A stretch of DNA of 27,055 nucleotides from Akkermansiaceae bacterium UBA4145 (GTDB taxonomy: Bacteria; Verrucomicrobiota; Verrucomicrobiia; Verrucomicrobiales; Akkermansiaceae): positions 1 through 27,055 of the forward strand of contig DFWB01000370.1 in the NCBI GenBank assembly GCA_002380675.1, given 5' to 3'. Of this stretch, positions 14,398 through 22,277 are shown piece after piece. Both the position numbers and the translations under genes were made by a program. Positions within the stretch are counted from its first letter, which is position 1. Every line of letters starts with the position of its first letter. Below the pieces are notes generated by a model. That model was given only the letters and a program-made list of their open reading frames with translations, did no database searches and had not been told where the DNA came from.

Positions 14398-15360
14398 ATG
14401 AGCGCAATTTCAGGTAATATGGTCGATATGGTCGGGAATACCCCGATGGTCAAACTGAACAGTATAGCCGACGGATGTAAGGCGGAGGTAATCATCAAAT
14501 CTGAAGGGTATAATCCACTCCTCAGTGTCAAGGACCGCATAGGGAAGTCCATGATCGAGACTGCAGAGGCTGAAGGGCTCATCAAACCTGGGGGCACAAT
14601 TATCGAACCGACTTCAGGCAACACCGGTATTGCACTCGCCTTTGTGGCTCGGACCAAGGGCTACCGGTGTATCCTAACTATGCCGGAAACGATGTCGATT
14701 GAACGTCGAGTGCTACTAAAAATGCTGGGAGCCGAGATTGTCCTCACCCCCGGTCCGAAGGGAATGGGAGGAGCGATTGCCAAATCGAAGCAGCTCCTTG
14801 AAGCAGATCCAGGGGCCTTTGGTCCCAGCCAGTTCGATAATCCTGCTAATCCTGAGGCTCATCGGAAGACTACTGCCGAAGAGATCTGGCGCGACACCGG
14901 TGGCGAAATTGATGTGTTTGTTTCCGGAGTGGGAACGGGAGGCACTATTACCGGTGTTTCCGAGGTGATCAAATCTCGTCGAGACCTACATACAGTGGCA
15001 GTCGAGCCTTCTGCCAGCCCGGTGCTCTCTGGAGGTGACCCCGGGCCGCATAAAATTCAGGGAATCGGAGCTGGTTTTATTCCCGGGAATCTAAATATCG
15101 ATATCGTTGATGAGGTAGCACAGGTCTCTAATGAAGATGCCTTTGAAACTGCCCAGCAACTCTGCTTGCTGGAGGGATTTCCCGCTGGGATATCTAGTGG
15201 AGCGACGGTTCATGCAGCCCTGCAGATTGCAAAGCGTGATGAAATGGCAGGGAAGCGGGTAGTCGTAATAGCGGCCAGTACTACCGAGCGCTACCTCAGC
15301 ACGCCGCTGGCGGAAAGTGTCAGGGAAGAGGTAGCCGCTTTGCCGGTCTCAGAGATATAG
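14398..15360 (+). CDS. cysK: Cysteine synthase A (O-acetylserine sulfhydrylase)
   Basis: PLP enzyme joining O-acetylserine and sulfide to cysteine. The 320 residues are close to E. coli CysK (323). The PLP lysine is Lys45 in SVKDRIGKSM, the substrate loop is PTSGNTGI (71-78), and SGVGTGGTITGV binds the PLP phosphate. Two positions differ from common CysK: NPLL before SVKDR, where NPGG or NPLS is usual, and ASTTERYLST, where PSxGERYLST is usual. Neither removes a catalytic residue. The gene follows cysH by 65 bp and has no Shine-Dalgarno; TATACA at 14373-14378 could belong to an internal promoter, but no good -35 accompanies it. The stop is three bases from the stop of the convergent Rrf2 gene. 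Confidence 0.95.
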   Translation: MSAISGNMVDMVGNTPMVKLNSIADGCKAEVIIKSEGYNPLLSVKDRIGKSMIETAEAEGLIKPGGTIIEPTSGNTGIALAFVARTKGYRCILTMPETMSIERRVLLKMLGAEIVLTPGPKGMGGAIAKSKQLLEADPGAFGPSQFDNPANPEAHRKTTAEEIWRDTGGEIDVFVSGVGTGGTITGVSEVIKSRRDLHTVAVEPSASPVLSGGDPGPHKIQGIGAGFIPGNLNIDIVDEVAQVSNEDAFETAQQLCLLEGFPAGISSGATVHAALQIAKRDEMAGKRVVVIAASTTERYLSTPLAESVREEVAALPVSEI

Positions 15361-15363
15361 AGG

Positions 15364-15777
15364 TCAGATGAAATACATCGGCGCGCCAGCTTCCGAGGCC
15401 ATCGACTCCAAGGTTATGCTTCCCAGTCGTTCATGCACGACCTTGGACAGGCCGTGCCACATTTCAGTGACGGCCGGACCGGATGTGCCTGAGCTATTGT
15501 CCGGGGTGGCGAGAAGTCCTGGCTCCGCTGCTTGGACTACTTCCCGCAAAGAGACCTTGGCGGGTGATTTGGACAATAAATACCCTCCTGCCTTGCCCCT
15601 TTTGCTGTCAACCAGCCCGAATCGTTTCAACTCATTAAGGATCTGCACCAGAAAGCTGGCAGAGATATCTTCCTGCTGGGCAATGTCCTCGAGCTTTACC
15701 ACCGTAGCGCCGTCATAATGTCTCGCAAGGCAGACTGCAGCTCTACAGGCATACTCCAGTTTCTGGGAAACTTTCAC
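15364..15777 (-). CDS. Rrf2-family transcriptional regulator, CymR-like
   Basis: DNA-binding winged-helix regulator of 137 residues, against 138 for B. subtilis CymR. The GTG at 15777 is chosen because it gives the standard Rrf2 N-terminus (MKVSQKLEYACRA). A longer frame to 15819 would overlap cysE and adds atypical residues. The helix-turn-helix is at about 28-60 (LEDIAQQEDISASFLVQILNELKRFGLVDSKRG), with the wing GKAGGYLL. The loop that carries three Fe-S cysteines in IscR (here about 87-105) has none, so cluster sensing is unlikely. The C-terminus ends in APMYFI; CymR, as I recall it, ends in a similar aromatic-Ile tail. It is convergent with cysK and divergent from cysE with 17 bp between starts, which strongly suggests control of cysteine synthesis. 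Confidence 0.9.
   Translation of the reverse strand: MKVSQKLEYACRAAVCLARHYDGATVVKLEDIAQQEDISASFLVQILNELKRFGLVDSKRGKAGGYLLSKSPAKVSLREVVQAAEPGLLATPDNSSGTSGPAVTEMWHGLSKVVHERLGSITLESMASEAGAPMYFI
15758..15772. promoter_or_regulatory. Short dyad at the rrf2/cysE divergent start region
   Basis: AGTTTC (15758-15763) and GAAACT (15767-15772) are perfect inverted arms around TGG. The dyad lies inside the first codons of the Rrf2 gene and 22 bp before the cysE ATG. GGAAACTT within it recurs in the cysJ leader at 10046-10053. Because it is also coding sequence (Lys-Val-Ser-Gln-Lys-Leu), chance is a real alternative. Confidence 0.3.
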
Positions 15778-15794
15778 CGCTAGAACCCAAGCAC

Positions 15795-16655
15795 ATGTCC
15801 GACAACGGCACCAGTCCACAATCCACAGACTCCCCGGAAGAGGCGAAGCAGCGGGTGGAGCTTCTCTGGAAGGATATGCGTAACCGGGCTGAGAAAATTG
15901 CCGAGGCAGAGCCAGGTTTGCGGGCTCTTCTTAAGGAGGTGATTCTGGATCAGGGAAGTCTTTCCGCCGCTCTGGGGGTGCGATTAGCGCGTAAGCTGGC
16001 TCGACAGGATTCTCCTCTCGAGAATATGGTTCCCCTCCTGGCCGGTCTCCTCAAGGAGAACCCGGTTCTGGTTGAAAGGGCTAGTGATGACCTGGAGGCG
16101 ATCCTGAAAAGAGACCCTGCGTGCAACTCGACTCTGGAGCCCCTGATATACTACAAGGGTTTCTTTGCCATTACGACTTACCGGATTGCGAATCACCTCT
16201 GGCATGATTCTCGTCGTGCCATGGCTCTCTATCTTCAAAGTCTCGGAAGTGAGGTCTTTGGTGTGGATATCCATCCTGCAGCCAGCATCGGATCGGGGAT
16301 CCTTCTTGATCATGCGACCAGTTTTGTGGTGGGAGAAACCGCTGTCATCGAGGATAACGTTTCCATCCTCCACGAAGTCACTCTGGGAGGAACGGGTAAT
16401 GAGGTAGGAGCCCGTCACCCTGTTGTCCGCTCGGGTGTTCTCATCGGAGCTGGCGCGAAAATTCTTGGACCGGTTGAAATTGGGCAGGGTGCTAAAATAG
16501 GGGCAGGAAGTGTGGTGCTCGGTGACGTTCCGCCTCACACCACTGTTGCGGGAGTCCCTGCGGAAATTGTGGGGGCGAGCAGGGAAGAAAGCCCGGCTCT
16601 GGCGATGAACCAGAGTCTGGAGGTGGACGAAAGTCTGAAATCCTCGGGCTTATAG
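15795..16655 (+). CDS. cysE: Serine O-acetyltransferase
   Basis: Transfers acetyl from acetyl-CoA to serine, giving the O-acetylserine used by CysK. The 286 residues form an N-terminal helical domain (about 15-150, with PLIYYKGFFAITTYRIANHLW) and a left-handed beta-helix of hexapeptide repeats (about 155-255). The catalytic Asp158 in DIHPAASIG and His173 in LLDHATSFVVGE keep the 15-residue spacing of E. coli Asp143 and His158. The C-terminal tail ends SLKSSGL; most CysE proteins that dock into CysK end in Ile, so the terminal Leu may weaken or alter the complex. The start codon has no Shine-Dalgarno and lies only 17 bp from the divergent Rrf2 start. Its promoter must therefore overlap the Rrf2 coding region. 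Confidence 0.95.
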   Translation: MSDNGTSPQSTDSPEEAKQRVELLWKDMRNRAEKIAEAEPGLRALLKEVILDQGSLSAALGVRLARKLARQDSPLENMVPLLAGLLKENPVLVERASDDLEAILKRDPACNSTLEPLIYYKGFFAITTYRIANHLWHDSRRAMALYLQSLGSEVFGVDIHPAASIGSGILLDHATSFVVGETAVIEDNVSILHEVTLGGTGNEVGARHPVVRSGVLIGAGAKILGPVEIGQGAKIGAGSVVLGDVPPHTTVAGVPAEIVGASREESPALAMNQSLEVDESLKSSGL

Positions 16656-16692
16656 GAGTCTGGTTTGGACTTCTGGGGCCATTCTTAATTTT

Positions 16693-19476
16693 TCACTGTC
16701 GCCGTTTCGCCCTGTCAAAGCGGGAGGAGCGCTCGCTCTCCCGCTTTCCAGCGGGTGTCAAGGGCTCTTCCCTTGAAGATGTTGGAGGGGAAGTGGAGGC
16801 AGGCCCGGAATCCAGATTCGACGGTTTCTCCAGATTCGTTTCTTTCGCGGCATCGGTCTCAGAGAGATGGTTCTTCCTGCTGTCTCTGCGGGCGATGGCC
16901 TTGTTGCGGCGCCGGGCCTTTCGGGTAGCTGTTCCGATCGGAACGAGAATAGGAATTCGCCATCCCATCCGGGTAATTAGGGCATCAAGCAATACGGTAA
17001 CAAGTAAGAGGAGAAGGAGTGGAATTCGTAATGTGGTTGAGGCAGTAGACGGAGGGCGGATCCACGCCGTTGAAAGGTCAACAAGTTCTCGTCCACCACT
17101 CAGGCGCGCCACTTCCCTGAATTCTGTCAGGCGCTCAGGGTCAAACGACCATTCAGCGGAATTGGCCACTGCCACTGGGCCAAAAGGAAGTGCGTGGGAT
17201 CCAGCCTGAACAGCTCCCCGGATAACCTGCCCTTCGTCGAGATCGCGGGTTACTGAAAAGTGTCCGGGGGCGACTCGCCTCCAGGCGATCTCGTAGGGTT
17301 CCCCGCCCCCCTGTCCTTCGACCAGCTTAATCCGGGGTGGAGTTTCCGACAGACGCTGGTTCCAGTCCTCTCCCTCGTAAAGGAGATCAACCGTCAGTCG
17401 GGTTCCTTCCAGTCGATGCCGTAACCCGAGGCCCGGGGGGGTTTCCGAACCCATGAGCCATCGGGTGGTGGTCTGGACAAAATTTCCGTAGTTCTCCCAC
17501 GAGCGAATTTTGTCGGAGTACTCTCCACCAAGTGGAAAGGAGACCGCCATACACCGGCCAATTCCTCGCCTCCAGTATGCGATCAGGGGGCCGAGGTAAT
17601 CGTCATCAGCGACGAGGGCCGTGGATGCCAGTTTCTTGGCATAGGACAGGTTATAACCGTCAACTTCCGATAGGAAATCAAATCCCTTGGGTGAGATCTC
17701 CGCCCATTGCCCAGTGGCGAAAGTTGCAACCGGGTCCTTGATAAAGGATGAGCGCGCTACCGTGACTGTTTCCTGAGCAAATATCTGCGGAATTTCAAGA
17801 GGTTGACTAGTGAAGAATATACGCCCGTTGCCTCGTGTGGCAATATCCTCGAGGAGAGGGGCATCAGGATCGGATCTCGTTCCCAGCCCAATCACCGACA
17901 CAGTTCCACTATTGGCGGTGATCTCTTCGAGAAGCTGCTTGTAGTCTCCGGGCTCTTCCGAGTCCGCTGCATCAGAGAACAGAATGATATGGCGAGTTCC
18001 AAGTTCTGTCTCCTTCAGTTCATCCCAAGCTGCCTTGAGGCCCCGATAGACAAAAATTCCTCCTCCCCGGGATTCTATCCTGCGTGCCGTATTCATCCAT
18101 TGGCTCTTCTTATTGCCAATCTTGGTAAGCTTGATGATGCTGTGTGGCTCACTGTCAACCGCATGAATGGAAATCTGGTCCTGTGATCCGAGAAGTTCGA
18201 TGGCCTTGGCTGCTCCGGTGTTGGCAAGTTGCATTTTGGTCAAGGGCTTTCCAGCCTGGTCAACGGTCATGGACATGGAGCCCGATCTATCCATGACGAT
18301 CGCCATGGCTACCGCTAATTTCCGGTGCTCGTTCTTCAGCTCCATGGAGACCGGGAGGAGCGGATCAATCGAGGATTCGAAATATCCTCCCGAACCAAAG
18401 GACTGTTTTCCTCCGGCCATGAGTAAGCCTCCGCCCTGTTCATTAACAAAGAAATTCAACGCGCTGAGAAAGTCCCCTGGGATTTCAAAGGCGGGGACAT
18501 TATTGATGATAAGAGCGCGCGTGCCCGACAAGAGCCCTACATCGAGTTGTAGAGGATTACTTATGGTTTCTACGGTAAAGCCCTGTTGAGAGAGAACTTC
18601 GATGAGAGGGTCATCTGTATATTTGGTCACCAGAAGAACACGCGGTCCCCCAGTTACCTCAATCCAGCGTTCTGCCTTGTTATTCCCCGGGTGAGCATCA
18701 TCTGGAGGTGAAATGGAGGCGGTATATCGGTAAGATCCGACTTCTGGAAGGCGATCGGTAAACTCGATCTTGCCCACTCCACCCTCGAGAGGAACCATGA
18801 TATTTTCGGCAATTGCGGTTCCATTCCGCATGATCTGCATGGGGATCGTAGCGTCACTGAACCCTCGAACGGTGATCCCAAGGACAAACGGTTCTCTTGC
18901 CTGAACCCGCATTGGGATCTGGATTTTTGCGATCCGGAAATCAACATTCGTTTCCTCACGCACAAGGCGAAAATCCAGTGGAATACCGCGCGCTTTGAGC
19001 TTTGCCGCAGCCTCGACAAGGGGCTCTGTGGCATAGCCGTCAGTAAAGGCGAGGATTCTACTGGGGCGATTCTCATCGGCCAGAGCAAGGACGTTCTGGA
19101 TGGCCAGATTAGTTCGGGTTAAATTCCGTTTTCCTGTGAAAACTGCGGAATCACCGAGGCCCTGCTCCAGCACTTCGGCGGCATAATCCACAAAGAAGAG
19201 CTGATCCTTCCGAGAGGGTTTTGACTTGCCGAGGAGCTCACGCCATTCAGGGAGGCCTGTATCGACCAGCTCCTCGGTTGACTCGGAGCGGTCAAGAAGA
19301 ACCCAGAGATCGAGGCTGTCCTCTGCCTTGTCAAGTTGTGGCTCTGAGAGGAGGATGGTTGTGGTTAGAAGGGCAATTACTCTGAGAGGGCGCCATAGCT
19401 GAAGATTAGGCCAGAACCATCCGGCAAGAAGAAAGGCCCCTAGCAAGAGGAACCATTCTGGAGCATCAAAGGGCAT
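16693..19476 (-). CDS. Large membrane-anchored protein with two von Willebrand factor A domains and a GATase1-like domain
   Basis: The 927-residue protein has two N-terminal membrane segments (about 8-22 and 30-45). A first VWA domain follows with MIDAS residues Asp62-Ser64-Ser66 (LLDRSES) and AFTDGYATE. Next come an Ig-like region (about 190-275) and a glutamine-amidotransferase-like fold (about 280-375, VLLVTKYTDDPLIEVL and GGGLLMAGG). A second VWA domain has Asp396-Ser398-Ser400 (VMDRSGSM) and LFSDAADSEE. A transmembrane helix lies at about 818-840, then a highly charged ~80-residue cytoplasmic tail rich in Arg, Lys, Glu and Ser. Both VWA domains look able to bind metal and so to mediate protein contacts. 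No catalytic Cys of a true amidotransferase is evident. It is the last gene of a seven-gene operon and converges on cysE across 37 bp. Confidence 0.88.
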   Translation of the reverse strand: MPFDAPEWFLLLGAFLLAGWFWPNLQLWRPLRVIALLTTTILLSEPQLDKAEDSLDLWVLLDRSESTEELVDTGLPEWRELLGKSKPSRKDQLFFVDYAAEVLEQGLGDSAVFTGKRNLTRTNLAIQNVLALADENRPSRILAFTDGYATEPLVEAAAKLKARGIPLDFRLVREETNVDFRIAKIQIPMRVQAREPFVLGITVRGFSDATIPMQIMRNGTAIAENIMVPLEGGVGKIEFTDRLPEVGSYRYTASISPPDDAHPGNNKAERWIEVTGGPRVLLVTKYTDDPLIEVLSQQGFTVETISNPLQLDVGLLSGTRALIINNVPAFEIPGDFLSALNFFVNEQGGGLLMAGGKQSFGSGGYFESSIDPLLPVSMELKNEHRKLAVAMAIVMDRSGSMSMTVDQAGKPLTKMQLANTGAAKAIELLGSQDQISIHAVDSEPHSIIKLTKIGNKKSQWMNTARRIESRGGGIFVYRGLKAAWDELKETELGTRHIILFSDAADSEEPGDYKQLLEEITANSGTVSVIGLGTRSDPDAPLLEDIATRGNGRIFFTSQPLEIPQIFAQETVTVARSSFIKDPVATFATGQWAEISPKGFDFLSEVDGYNLSYAKKLASTALVADDDYLGPLIAYWRRGIGRCMAVSFPLGGEYSDKIRSWENYGNFVQTTTRWLMGSETPPGLGLRHRLEGTRLTVDLLYEGEDWNQRLSETPPRIKLVEGQGGGEPYEIAWRRVAPGHFSVTRDLDEGQVIRGAVQAGSHALPFGPVAVANSAEWSFDPERLTEFREVARLSGGRELVDLSTAWIRPPSTASTTLRIPLLLLLLVTVLLDALITRMGWRIPILVPIGTATRKARRRNKAIARRDSRKNHLSETDAAKETNLEKPSNLDSGPASTSPPTSSREEPLTPAGKRESERSSRFDRAKRRQ

Positions 19477-19558
19477 GAGGTGGGGAAGAAGAGGAAAAGG
19501 GGAATAAGTGAGAGAAAGGAATTATTTCAGGTGGCAGCTGATTTCCGCCCCGGTAACG

Positions 19559-21412
19559 TCAGGGCTGTGCGGGTGCGCTGGCATCAGGTTCCTTCTCGTC
19601 GTTGGGGCGGTCTTTTATAAAGTGCCATGAAATGAGAAGAGCAACGATAATAAGGACCGTCCAGAGGCGCCAGAGATGATCCTCGTTGGTTGTCCGATCG
19701 ACGGCCTCCCCACCCAATGTTGAGAGGCGCTCTTCAGACAAGCAATTCAGTAGGTCGGCTTCTCGGGTGTCAGCAAAATGACACCCCGACTCGAGCAGGA
19801 GCTCATTCCCCTGGTTAATCCTGAAAAATCCCGGGGTTCTGGGAGCTTTGAGAAAGCTGGCCTGTGCCACAGGAATAGTAAGAGGGCCCTCTTCAGCCGC
19901 TTGATGATCAGAGCCGAATCGAGTCAGAGTCAGCGGAGGCGACTCGCTGTTACTCCGGAATGCGATCTGGATTGGCTGTCCCACTTCGGTGTTCAGGGAC
20001 TCTGAGGCTATCTTCCGCTTACGCAGATCCTCAGTAAACCTGTGAAGGAGAAGGGCAGTGCACTCAAGTTGCTCTGCGTTCGAGAGGGTCAGATCGAAGT
20101 TGAATATCAGCTGCTGAATGCGCTGTGGCTCGTCCCTCTCCCCGGTTAGGGGAGTAACGGAAGTGCGAAGTGCAATCATGGGCCGATCTCCCTGCCAAAG
20201 GAGAATCGTATCGTTTTCGTTGAGTTGAATCTGGATGGAGTCGCGCGCTTTGAGGGGCTGCCAGTTGACTCCGTCCATGAGTGGGTGCTTTTCCGCCACA
20301 ATTTGGCCACGCAGGTAATTGCCGCCTTTCGCCGCCTCCGTCACCATGATCACGCCGCTCCCGGAGGGAAGAGATGGTTGCAGTGGGTCGTAGGTTACAA
20401 GGGAGAGATCTGCCTGTGAGAGGTCACTCGTGGCTTCGATATTTCGAAACCTGCTGAACTTCTCGCCAATAGGCTTGTACTTTCCGGTCAATTCCTGAAA
20501 GAACAGGAGGGTCTTGGGGCGAGGTTTGACGATATGGAGCACGTCATCGAGAGGAAAGTCATCAGCGTTAATCCTGACCTGCAGTCTGGTGACATCAGAG
20601 GGGAAAGTTGAACTGATTGTCGTTATGGAATTCTCCTCCAGGGTGATCTCCCGGGGTTGGCTGCTGCTTCCATCAGGGAATGTCACGCGCCATGACCGAG
20701 TCTGACGGCTTTTCGAGTAATTGCGGAGAAGAGCTTTCCAGCGGACCACATTCCCGGTCGTGTCAAATGCCAGTCCGGTAAAGCCAATATTGCTCCTCGG
20801 TTCTCCTATGGAAAGAGAGTTGGCGTCAAAGGGAAGATCCCCGGTAGAGCTGTCGGTGACGTAAATCAGAATGCCTTCCCGGTTCACCCGGCTTCTGGCA
20901 AGGCGCAGAGAGTCGTCTGGGTCAATCAATCCGCTCGAAGGGCTCCAACTCTCCAAGGACGCCAGGGCTTCCTCGATGTCCTCTCCAGCATAAATGACGG
21001 GCTGATCTTCTAAGCTTTCGAAGATGTAGATCTGGAGCCGGGAGGCATTGCCTTGAAGTTCGGGGAGTTTCGCGCGAAGATGATCCGCCAGACCATCCTT
21101 AAAGACACTCATTGATGCGGAGCTATCGAGGACAAGAGCGACCTGCTGGGTAGAGTTAGGTTTTATATAGCGTGGAAGTACGAGGAGCCATGTGAGAAGA
21201 AGGACCATCAAGATTTGCAGCCACAAGGGGACGGAATTAGTAAGCCGGTCAAAACGGCGCCCGCTTACAGACTCACGCTGTGTGTGGGCAAGAAGAAACA
21301 GGGTGCTTACCGGCAGAACTTTTGCCTGTCGTTGCAAAAAGTGTATCAGGATCACCGCCGGAATCCCGAGGAGAGCAAAGAAGCCGGCAGGATTTGTCAG
21401 AACGATATTCAT
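19559..21412 (-). CDS. BatA-like membrane protein with VWA domain
   Basis: The 617-residue protein has the BatA N-terminal domain: LTNPAGFFALLGIPAVILIHFLQ (first membrane helix, about 9-27) and PLWLQILMVLLLTWLLVLP (second, about 62-80). The VWA domain that follows has MIDAS Asp96-Ser98-Ser100 (LVLDSSAS). A long Ig- and GATase-like region comes next, then a C-terminal helix (about 579-599) and a short acidic tail. Bat proteins are linked to aerotolerance and stress in Bacteroides and Leptospira, although their mechanism is unresolved. The start is chosen because it opens directly on the conserved BatA N-terminus. No Shine-Dalgarno precedes it. It lies 97 bp after the TPR-like gene and 82 bp before the double-VWA gene. 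Confidence 0.88.
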   Translation of the reverse strand: MNIVLTNPAGFFALLGIPAVILIHFLQRQAKVLPVSTLFLLAHTQRESVSGRRFDRLTNSVPLWLQILMVLLLTWLLVLPRYIKPNSTQQVALVLDSSASMSVFKDGLADHLRAKLPELQGNASRLQIYIFESLEDQPVIYAGEDIEEALASLESWSPSSGLIDPDDSLRLARSRVNREGILIYVTDSSTGDLPFDANSLSIGEPRSNIGFTGLAFDTTGNVVRWKALLRNYSKSRQTRSWRVTFPDGSSSQPREITLEENSITTISSTFPSDVTRLQVRINADDFPLDDVLHIVKPRPKTLLFFQELTGKYKPIGEKFSRFRNIEATSDLSQADLSLVTYDPLQPSLPSGSGVIMVTEAAKGGNYLRGQIVAEKHPLMDGVNWQPLKARDSIQIQLNENDTILLWQGDRPMIALRTSVTPLTGERDEPQRIQQLIFNFDLTLSNAEQLECTALLLHRFTEDLRKRKIASESLNTEVGQPIQIAFRSNSESPPLTLTRFGSDHQAAEEGPLTIPVAQASFLKAPRTPGFFRINQGNELLLESGCHFADTREADLLNCLSEERLSTLGGEAVDRTTNEDHLWRLWTVLIIVALLISWHFIKDRPNDEKEPDASAPAQP

Positions 21413-21486
21413 GAGAGGTTCAGCACTCTCACCCGGGCGACGAATATTTGATGAATCCGATCCGTTCGCATTGTCGCAGAAGATAG

Positions 21487-21513
21487 ATTATCCAATAAGA
21501 AAAGAGGATTCAA
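21487..21513 (-). promoter_or_regulatory. Possible internal promoter before the BatA-like gene
   Basis: Read on the minus strand, TTGAAT (21513-21508) is followed after 15 bases by GATAAT (21492-21487), a five-of-six match to the -10 consensus. The spacing is two bases short. It lies in the 97-bp gap after the TPR-like gene, where a separate promoter for the last two genes would be useful. Confidence 0.22.
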
Positions 21514-22190
21514 TCGCTCCCCTTTTCCTTGGGCTCTTTCTTCAGGCGTTCGTAATGAATCTGGGCAACCTTACCCATGTAATGATCCATTTTGTAATCT
21601 ATCGCGGCCTTTCTCATGTGGTGAGCAGTTTTTTTTGGGTCTCCAAGCGCTTCGTGATAGAGGCCAAGATAAAGGTGAGCGTAACATAGATGATTGCGCT
21701 GGCTGATCTTGTCTGCGGGATTTCTGGTAGCTGCGGCGAGAACCTTCTGGGGGGAGCCGTCGCCTTTGAAGAGAGCGTGTACTTCCTTCAGGGGGATTCT
21801 GCGATCTCCAGCATAAGGATACATCGCCTTCTGAGCTTTTTTGATGGATCCACCCTCTGCCTGGACAGCACAGATGAAGTGCCAGACCGCATTTTCCACA
21901 TCGGTCCCGTTGACGGTCTGGTGAATTTCGAACTGGGCTACGCCCTCCTTGAATCTGCCCGCGTAATAGAGCGCGATTCCCCGTTGCCAATGATGGGGAG
22001 CCTGCTGAGGAACCATTTTGACCACCCGGTCCCAGTCTTTCAGCGATTTGGCGATCCGCCCTGCAAAAAAATGCTCGGTCCCTCGACGGTTCAGGAATTG
22101 AGGGCTCTCCTCCTCAGCTTTGGCAGGATTTTCCCCGAGTAGAGGGAGGGTCATAGCGATTGCAGCGAGAGCATAAAGGGCAGTCCTCAT
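21510..22190 (-). CDS. Secreted TPR-like protein of unknown function
   Basis: The 226-residue protein has an N-terminal signal peptide (MRTALYALAAIAMTLPLLGENPAKA), so it is probably periplasmic. The start at 22190 is preferred because it opens on that signal; an extension to 22232 adds 14 residues. Helical repeats resembling TPRs follow: FLNRRGTEHFFAGRIAKSLKDWDRVV, HHWQRGIALYYAGRFKEGVAQFEIH and CYAHLYLGLYHEALGDPKKTAHHMRKAA. The segment DVENAVWHFICAVQAEGGSIKKAQKAM between them is, as I recall, shared by a small conserved family in Verrucomicrobiota and Planctomycetota. Bat operons often include TPR proteins (BatC, BatE), and this one may play that part. It lies 87 bp after the DUF58 gene, with a large inverted repeat in the gap. 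Confidence 0.8.
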   Translation of the reverse strand: MRTALYALAAIAMTLPLLGENPAKAEEESPQFLNRRGTEHFFAGRIAKSLKDWDRVVKMVPQQAPHHWQRGIALYYAGRFKEGVAQFEIHQTVNGTDVENAVWHFICAVQAEGGSIKKAQKAMYPYAGDRRIPLKEVHALFKGDGSPQKVLAAATRNPADKISQRNHLCYAHLYLGLYHEALGDPKKTAHHMRKAAIDYKMDHYMGKVAQIHYERLKKEPKEKGSD

Positions 22191-22194
22191 CTGG

Positions 22195-22247
22195 GGAATT
22201 TCACCCTTCTGTCTCCACGTTGCAACGCTCAAGGAGAACTAAATTCC
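22195..22247 (-). promoter_or_regulatory. Nested inverted repeats covering the translation start region of the TPR-like gene
   Basis: Outer arms GGAATTT (22195-22201) and AAATTCC (22241-22247), middle arms CTCC (22213-22216) and GGAG (22233-22236), and a central palindrome CGTTGCAACG (22218-22227) are nested in order. The arm nearest the gene ends four bases before its ATG, so a folded mRNA would cover the ribosome-binding region. It could be a translational switch, an operator, or a processing site within the operon. Confidence 0.4.
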
Positions 22248-22277
22248 GGAGTTCATGCATTGGGCGCCTGAGCTTCC

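Noticed and set aside
15778..15819. Longer start for the Rrf2-like regulator
   Set aside because: The added residues (MDWCRCRTCAWVLA) would overlap the cysE start and precede the standard Rrf2 N-terminus. The Cys-rich stretch is a frame artefact, not a metal site.
17803..18589. Plus-strand frames inside the double-VWA gene
   Set aside because: They overlap the second VWA domain on the opposite strand and show no domain signature of their own.
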